Shown: piece by piece, positions 60,075 to 64,000 of the stretch
Layout: each line of letters begins with the position of its first letter
How positions within the stretch are numbered: the first letter of the stretch is position 1
Origin: DASRHT01 sp035650355
GTDB taxonomy: Bacteria; Chloroflexota; Ktedonobacteria; Ktedonobacterales; Ktedonobacteraceae
Assembly (NCBI GenBank): GCA_035650355.1
Contig: DASRHT010000119.1
Location: 39,669-103,668 of the forward strand
Reading direction: 5' to 3'
Length of the DNA: 64,000 nucleotides
Notes under the pieces: model-generated
What the model was told of the DNA's origin: nothing
The model's input: the letters and a program-made list of their open reading frames with translations, nothing else
Databases searched by the model: none
Translations under genes and position numbers: made by a program

Positions 60075-60395
60075 GTGGAATCTGTGTTCGAAATCATTGC
60101 GGAGCCGAACCGGCGCGCGATATTGAGCCTGCTGGCCTCGTCACAACAGTCGGTTGGAGAGATCGCGCGTCAGCTTCATATGCCGCAGCCGACCGTGTCA
60201 AAGCACCTGCGCGTGCTGCGCGAGGCCGGTTTCGTGGAATCCACAGTGGACGCACAGCGCCGTCTCTACCGGCTGAAGCCTGAAGCACTTCAGGAGGTGG
60301 ATGCCTGGCTGGCTCCGTTCCGTCGGTTCTGGTCCGCTCATGTGGATGCTCTCGAACGCCACCTCGACCACATGGATCAATCAACGCCAACGTAA
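60075..60395 (+). CDS. ArsR family transcriptional regulator
   Basis: 106 residues from GTG 60075: VESVFEIIAEPNRRAILSLLASSQQSVGEIARQLHMPQPTVSKHLRVLREAGFVESTVDAQRRLYRLKPEALQEVDAWL. This is a complete winged helix-turn-helix with recognition helix PQPTVSKHLRVL and wing RRLYRL, and no metal-binding Cys cluster. It belongs to the group paired with SRPBCC (AHSA1-like) genes; such a gene follows 19 bp downstream. The upstream in-frame TTG at 60039 is the -35 box, so it is not the start. Confidence 0.9.
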   Translation: MESVFEIIAEPNRRAILSLLASSQQSVGEIARQLHMPQPTVSKHLRVLREAGFVESTVDAQRRLYRLKPEALQEVDAWLAPFRRFWSAHVDALERHLDHMDQSTPT

Positions 60396-60414
60396 GGAAG
60401 ATAAGGAGAAGAAG

Positions 60415-60981
60415 ATGACCTATCGCGAGCAGTACACACCGGGTCCGGCCAGCGGGGCGCAGGTACGAAAGGACGGAGAGCAGTGGACGCTCATTCTCGT
60501 CAGAGAACTGCGCCACTCGCCCGAAAAAGTCTGGCAGGCGCTCACGGACCCGGAGCACCTGCGCGAGTGGGCACCCTTTGAAGCCGATAGAAACCTGGGT
60601 GTGGTTGGAACCACGGTGAAGCTCACCATGACGGGAACGCCCACGCCGCAGGTTTCCGAAACGAGAGTGACGCGAGCCGATGCCCCCAGAGTGCTTGAGT
60701 ACAAATGGGGTGGCAACGATATCCGGTGGGAACTCGAAGCCTGCGGTGGAGGCACGCGCCTGACGCTGTGGCACGACATCGGTCGCCGCTTCATCTCAAT
60801 GGGCGCTGCCGGATGGCACATTTGTTTCGATGTCCTGGATCACCTGCTCAGCGGAACTCCCATTGGCCGCATCATTGCTGACGAGGCGCTGAAGTTCGAT
60901 TGGCCGCGGCTCAACGCGGAGTACGCCCAGCAATTCGGTATCGAAGTTCCGCGCTGGGCACCCAATGTCGCCCAATCCTGA
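60415..60981 (+). CDS. SRPBCC / AHSA1-like protein
   Basis: 188 residues from ATG 60415, which has AAGGAGAAG before it. The START-like hydrophobic-cavity fold is indicated by ILVRELRHSPEKVWQALTDPEHLREWAPFEADRNLGVVGTTVKLTM, VLEYKWGGNDIRWELEACGGGTRLTLWHDI and the long C-terminal helix region GWHICFDVLDHLL. These proteins bind hydrophobic ligands or act as stress co-factors. It is cotranscribed with arsR and probably regulated by it. It ends 54 bp from the convergent selA. Confidence 0.87.
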   Translation: MTYREQYTPGPASGAQVRKDGEQWTLILVRELRHSPEKVWQALTDPEHLREWAPFEADRNLGVVGTTVKLTMTGTPTPQVSETRVTRADAPRVLEYKWGGNDIRWELEACGGGTRLTLWHDIGRRFISMGAAGWHICFDVLDHLLSGTPIGRIIADEALKFDWPRLNAEYAQQFGIEVPRWAPNVAQS

Positions 60982-61035
60982 GGCTGCCCGTCATTGTGTT
61001 GTCCAGTGCAGCTACGTGGGAAGCAATAGACCATG

Positions 61036-62421
61036 CTACAGCAGCTCTTCAACGAGCGCCTGGACCACCATGTGGTCCTGTTCTTTGAGGACGGTGCGAG
61101 GGTCGAGCAGTAGGGTATCGCGCAGGATGCGGGCCACCACTGGCACCGCACGGCTACGCAAGCGGCGCGCCAGTTCTTCTACCGGTACAGGGAGATGAGC
61201 GGCATCGAGCGCGAGAAGGTAGGTCGGCAGTGTCTCGCCTGGCAGCGATCCGCCGCCAACGGTGGACTCGCCGCGCTGCACATGGGCTGTCACGCCTCTG
61301 GACTGGAGCTGAGCGATCCAGGTGGCGGCGCGCTCGGCAAGCTGTTCTGGCGTGACGGAGATCATTTGCCAGATAGGAATGTGTATTGTCGCCTCGCCAC
61401 GTTGGTAATGGCGCAGTGTTGCTTCTAGCGCGGCCAGGGTCATCTTATCAATCCGCACGGCGCGCATCAGCGGGTGTCTGGCGATCTGCGCGATAGTCTC
61501 CGCCTTCCCCAGCAGAATGCCTGCCTGTGGTCCGCCAAGTAACTTATCGCCGGAAAAGCAGACCACATCAGCGCCTGCCGCCAGGCTCTCCTGCGGCGTC
61601 GGCTCGTGGGCCAGCCCGTACTGCTCGCTATTGAGCAGGCAACCGCTGCCCAGATCCTCCATCAACAGCAGTTCGCGCCCGTGAGCAAGCTCAGCCAGCG
61701 ATCTGACAGGCGTTGACTCGGTGAAGCCGGTAATCAGAAAATTGCTCGGATGGACTGCTAATAGAAGCGCCGTTCGTGCAGTAATCGCAGCCTCATAATC
61801 GCCGACGCGTGTGCGATTGGTTGTACCCACTTCGACTAGCTGGCAACCGCTCTGGCGCATCACATCGGGTACGCGAAAGCCGCCACCGATCTCCACCAAC
61901 TGCCCGCGCGAAATCACCACTTCTCGTCCGGCAGCCAGCGCGCTCAAGCTCAGCAGGACAGCCGCCGCATTGTTATTGGTCACAAGCGCCGCCTCAGCGC
62001 CCGTCAGTTCGCGCAACAAAGCGGCAACGTGAGTATGGCGAGAGCCGCGCGTACCGGCTTGCAGATCGTACTCTAGATTCGAGTAGCCGTGTGCCACCTG
62101 CTCAATCGCCTGTAAAGCTTCCAGGCTAAGGGGGGCGCGTCCCAGGTTTGTATTGATAATCACGCCAGTTGCATTAATGACCGGACGGAGCTGGGGGCGT
62201 TGTTGTTCCTCTAAGAGATGCTCCGCTGTAGCTAGCAGAGCGTCCGCAGGAGGGCAGGCGGCGCCATCCAGGATCGCCGCGCGCGCCTGGGCAATGCTGG
62301 CTCGAATGGCGGTCAGCGTCAGAGAGCGCGAGAAGCGGGCAGCCAGGCGCTGGCCGGTGAGAGACTGGAGCAGTTCATCAACCGATGGCAGGAAACGGAG
62401 CTGGTTTTTCTCGATAGCCAT
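61036..62421 (-). CDS. selA: L-seryl-tRNA(Sec) selenium transferase
   Basis: Converts seryl-tRNA(Sec) to selenocysteinyl-tRNA(Sec) using selenophosphate. 461 residues, normal length. Family segments are LRPVINATGVIINTNLGRAPLS, YSNLEYDLQAGTRGSRHTH, ALVTNNNAAAVLLSL and the PLP-lysine region VVCFSGDKLLGGPQAGILLG. GGAGG lies 8 bp before the ATG. selB, selD and the tRNA(Sec) gene are not in the window, so selenoprotein synthesis is inferred only. No in-frame TGA of a selenoprotein was recognised nearby. Confidence 0.95.
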   Translation of the reverse strand: MAIEKNQLRFLPSVDELLQSLTGQRLAARFSRSLTLTAIRASIAQARAAILDGAACPPADALLATAEHLLEEQQRPQLRPVINATGVIINTNLGRAPLSLEALQAIEQVAHGYSNLEYDLQAGTRGSRHTHVAALLRELTGAEAALVTNNNAAAVLLSLSALAAGREVVISRGQLVEIGGGFRVPDVMRQSGCQLVEVGTTNRTRVGDYEAAITARTALLLAVHPSNFLITGFTESTPVRSLAELAHGRELLLMEDLGSGCLLNSEQYGLAHEPTPQESLAAGADVVCFSGDKLLGGPQAGILLGKAETIAQIARHPLMRAVRIDKMTLAALEATLRHYQRGEATIHIPIWQMISVTPEQLAERAATWIAQLQSRGVTAHVQRGESTVGGGSLPGETLPTYLLALDAAHLPVPVEELARRLRSRAVPVVARILRDTLLLDPRTVLKEQDHMVVQALVEELL

Positions 62422-62439
62422 AGTTGCTGCCTCCGCCCC

Positions 62440-62871
62440 TTAGTGTAATGAATAGAACATCGTAATCGCCAGACTGTTAGCCACCTTGCCCATAATCCCG
62501 CGCAGATCGGCGTCATTGAGGCGGCAGATAGCATACTGATCAGCCAGCAGGCTGCGCAATACCGGATACATCAGCTCTGTTTTCACCAGGCTATCGGTAT
62601 CGAGCAGGGGATAGTCGCGCTTGAGCAACAGGTGATGGTATGGGCGTAACTTGCCACGATAAGAAGTGAGGGCAACCACATTGACCGCACCGGCGTGGCG
62701 GCAGAAAGGGTCGCCCGAGACTACCAGGGCTGGATGCCAGTCGAGGATGCGCTTCTCCTCAATGCCAGGGGGAAGCGAGGGATAGCCAAAGTTCACCCAA
62801 TAGACCATCCCAAACTGCACTGGTATCTGGTAGGTCAGTGCATCCGGTGTAAGTTCTGGTGGGTGAGGCAT
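62440..62871 (-). CDS. PemK/MazF-like toxin homologue
   Basis: 143 residues. QFGMVYWVNFGYPSLPPG...DWHPALVVSGDPFCRHAGAVNVVALTSYRG and LDTDSLVKTELMYPVLRSLL follow the PemK/MazF layout (G.VYWV.F start, HPALVVS strand, N.V.LTS strand, SLVKTE...). Members are mRNA endonucleases in toxin-antitoxin pairs. It is 20-30 residues longer than typical MazF and has a 20-residue N-terminal extension. No ribosome site is seen, which fits coupling to the gene 32 bp upstream. selA follows directly downstream. Confidence 0.72.
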   Translation of the reverse strand: MPHPPELTPDALTYQIPVQFGMVYWVNFGYPSLPPGIEEKRILDWHPALVVSGDPFCRHAGAVNVVALTSYRGKLRPYHHLLLKRDYPLLDTDSLVKTELMYPVLRSLLADQYAICRLNDADLRGIMGKVANSLAITMFYSLH

Positions 62872-62903
62872 GGCTATTTTACAACATATCTGCTATTTTA
62901 GAA

Positions 62904-63128
62904 CTACGGTCGCACAAAAGCTACCTGAGAATAGACAGGAGCATCGTTCGGTTCTAGCTGTGCCTGAAAGCAGGCACTGGTGAGCGGCCAGGAACGCGCA
63001 ACGAGACTGAGACGCTCTTCACGTTCGTCCTGATTCTCTTCTTGAAGGGCAACAGCTATGAGCTCCATTTCACGCTGATATTGTTCTGTAAGCAGGGAAG
63101 AACGTCCGAAGTCGCAATTCGTCGCCAT
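62904..63128 (-). CDS. Small acidic protein, candidate partner of the PemK-like toxin
   Basis: 74 residues with GAGGTAG before the ATG. The first half is a likely amphipathic acidic helix (SSLLTEQYQREMELIAVALQEENQDEREERLSLVARSW); the rest is short and hydrophobic. It lies 32 bp upstream of the toxin-like gene on the same strand, where antitoxins usually are. It does not match MazE or another known antitoxin, so the role is a guess from position, size and charge. Confidence 0.5.
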   Translation of the reverse strand: MATNCDFGRSSLLTEQYQREMELIAVALQEENQDEREERLSLVARSWPLTSACFQAQLEPNDAPVYSQVAFVRP

Positions 63129-63335
63129 AAAAGCTACCTCTTTACTCCAGAGTGATTATTTACATCTCGTGCAACGGCATAACCGCGTGTGATCTGTTTT
63201 TCTCCAACGTTGGAGATTATACCAGCAAATTGTAACGGACGCAATCCTTTTGAACCGTAAATTTAGAGGGATGTGCAAAACACAACGCAGTTTTTCCAAT
63301 CTTAACCCCTTTGTCACTATTGTTCAAAGAAATGC

Positions 63336-63364
63336 TTGACATGGCAGTAAGGGTCGGCTATAAT
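63336..63364 (+). promoter_or_regulatory. Consensus promoter of the tRNA-tuf operon
   Basis: TTGACA (63336-63341), 17-bp spacer, TATAAT (63359-63364): a perfect sigma-70 consensus, as expected for stable RNA genes. tRNA-Tyr begins 45 bp downstream. Confidence 0.9.
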
Positions 63365-63408
63365 GGGTCCGTCGATCAGTCAGACGACGCTGGCGTGTTC
63401 TACAATCT

Positions 63409-63489
63409 GGGCAGTTACCAAAGTGGTCAAATGGGACTGACTGTAAATCAGTTGCGAGAGCTTCGGAGGTTCGAATCCTCCACTGCCCA
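63409..63489 (+). tRNA. tRNA-Tyr(GTA)
   Basis: Acceptor GGGCAGT pairs with ACTGCCC, discriminator A. The D arm starts CCAAAGTGG. The anticodon stem ACTGA/TCAGT encloses CTGTAAA (anticodon GTA). The long variable arm typical of bacterial tRNA-Tyr (around TGCGAGAGCTTC) is present, and the T arm is GGAGG-TTCGAAT-CCTCC. CCA is not fully encoded (ACCT). Confidence 0.96.
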
Positions 63490-63516
63490 CCTATCCATAC
63501 TATTGTATGCGAAGTT

Positions 63517-63588
63517 GCCCGTGTGGCGCAGCGGTAGCGCACAGTCTTGGTAAGACTGGGGTCATGGGTTCGATTCCCATCACGGGCT
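63517..63588 (+). tRNA. tRNA-Thr(GGT)
   Basis: Acceptor GCCCGTG pairs with CACGGGC, discriminator T. The anticodon stem CAGTC/GACTG encloses TTGGTAA (anticodon GGT). The T arm has GGGTTCGATTCCC. It lies 27 bp after tRNA-Tyr. CCA is not encoded. Confidence 0.96.
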
Positions 63589-63859
63589 CCCGTGGTTTCT
63601 GAAAGATGTCTGAGCTGAGAGCCTTCTCGCTCCAGACCCTTTTTCATGAAAATCCGCGTAGGACGTATGAAACTTTGCTGCCGTCTTCTGAATTGATCGT
63701 CACTTCCTTCGTAGGGACCCGATTAATCGCGTCCGTATTCATAATTTTCGGGAAGTTCTCTCTTTTAGAGACGATCAGCTACCAGGGGACGGCTGCTGCA
63801 TGTCTATACCCATTGCTATCTGATCGCAAGCAGCATTGCAGAAGGAGCCACAGTACAAC

Positions 63860-64000
63860 ATGGCGAAGAAGAAGTTCGAGCGGACCAAACCGCATGTGAA
63901 CGTAGGAACGATAGGACACATCGACCACGGCAAGACGACCCTGACCGCCGCCATCACCAAAGTGCTGGCCGCCGCTCAGCTTGCCAAATACACGGCCTTT
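63860..64000 (+). CDS. tuf: Elongation factor Tu, N-terminal part (runs off the right edge)
   Basis: The first 47 codons read MAKKKFERTKPHVNVGTIGH IDHGKTTLTAAITKVLAAAQ..., the universal EF-Tu start with the G1 loop GHIDHGKT. EF-Tu-GTP carries aminoacyl-tRNA to the ribosome. GAAGGAG lies about 13 bp before the ATG. The arrangement tRNA-Tyr, tRNA-Thr, tuf is the known tRNA-tufB layout. The 271 bp between tRNA-Thr and tuf hold no gene and form the tuf leader. Confidence 0.97.
   Translation, partial: MAKKKFERTKPHVNVGTIGHIDHGKTTLTAAITKVLAAAQLAKYTAF

Noticed and set aside
63311..63647. Short open frames over the tRNA genes
   Set aside because: They run through tRNA-Tyr and tRNA-Thr on either strand and have no independent support.

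Overview
The window looks like chromosomal DNA of a filamentous Chloroflexota bacterium, most likely of the class Ktedonobacteria. This is inferred from gene content: Ser/Thr kinases fused to WD40 propellers, a class II lanthipeptide locus with a mersacidin-type leader, paralogous large secreted proteins, a NurA/Rad50 pair, an EccC-like ATPase, and many small palindromic repeats between genes. Nothing in the window fixes the species. Genes lie on both strands in short operons, and most starts have a clear GGAG-type ribosome binding site and are often ATG-overlapped with the preceding stop.

Layout. 1-1.7 kb: 5' part of an EccC/FtsK-like ATPase leaving the window at the left edge. 2.1-4.9 kb: clpB with its own promoter, a 5' UTR hairpin and a terminator. 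4.9-10.6 kb: three tandem paralogues of a large secreted protein of unknown function. 10.8-15.4 kb: a SAM-methyltransferase-like gene facing an operon of family III CoA-transferase, M20 peptidase and aminotransferase. 15.7-17.2 kb: a lipoprotein gene split by a 73-bp duplication that shifts the frame. 17.6-24 kb: isoaspartyl peptidase, a ROK protein coupled to a pseudokinase, a PH-like membrane protein, an orphan ModC-type ATPase, and an HxlR regulator with a HIT hydrolase. 24-29.1 kb: pstSCAB plus an OmpR-type regulator behind a PhoP-type Pho box. 29.2-38.6 kb: DinB-like protein, TSUP transporter, a CpXC/MoaB/WD40 operon, and the Rad50/NurA repair pair. 38.7-46.5 kb: argF, PQQ-propeller protein, small zinc-ribbon protein, def, tilS, hpt and gpsA. 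46.5-53.4 kb: a lanthipeptide cluster (small membrane protein, lanT, three lanA, lanM). 54.4-59.2 kb: two kinase-WD40 proteins. 59.3-61 kb: a duplicated ArsR module, one copy broken, next to a glyoxalase and an SRPBCC gene. 61-63.1 kb: selA and a PemK-like toxin with a possible partner. 63.3-64 kb: tRNA-Tyr, tRNA-Thr and the start of tuf.

The least ordinary material is between the genes. Several palindromic elements end in CAGGG...CCCTG and are flanked by 9-bp target duplications, including two elements inserted side by side at one target so that three target copies remain. A separate repeat family (15.3, 25.9, 45.2 and 56.9 kb) carries a consensus promoter followed by a conserved foldable sequence. 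In two of its copies the promoter points antisense into neighbouring genes, and two copies supply the last codons of a neighbouring gene. The lanthipeptide precursors have Ser/Thr to Cys spacings that, read simply, give very small rings.
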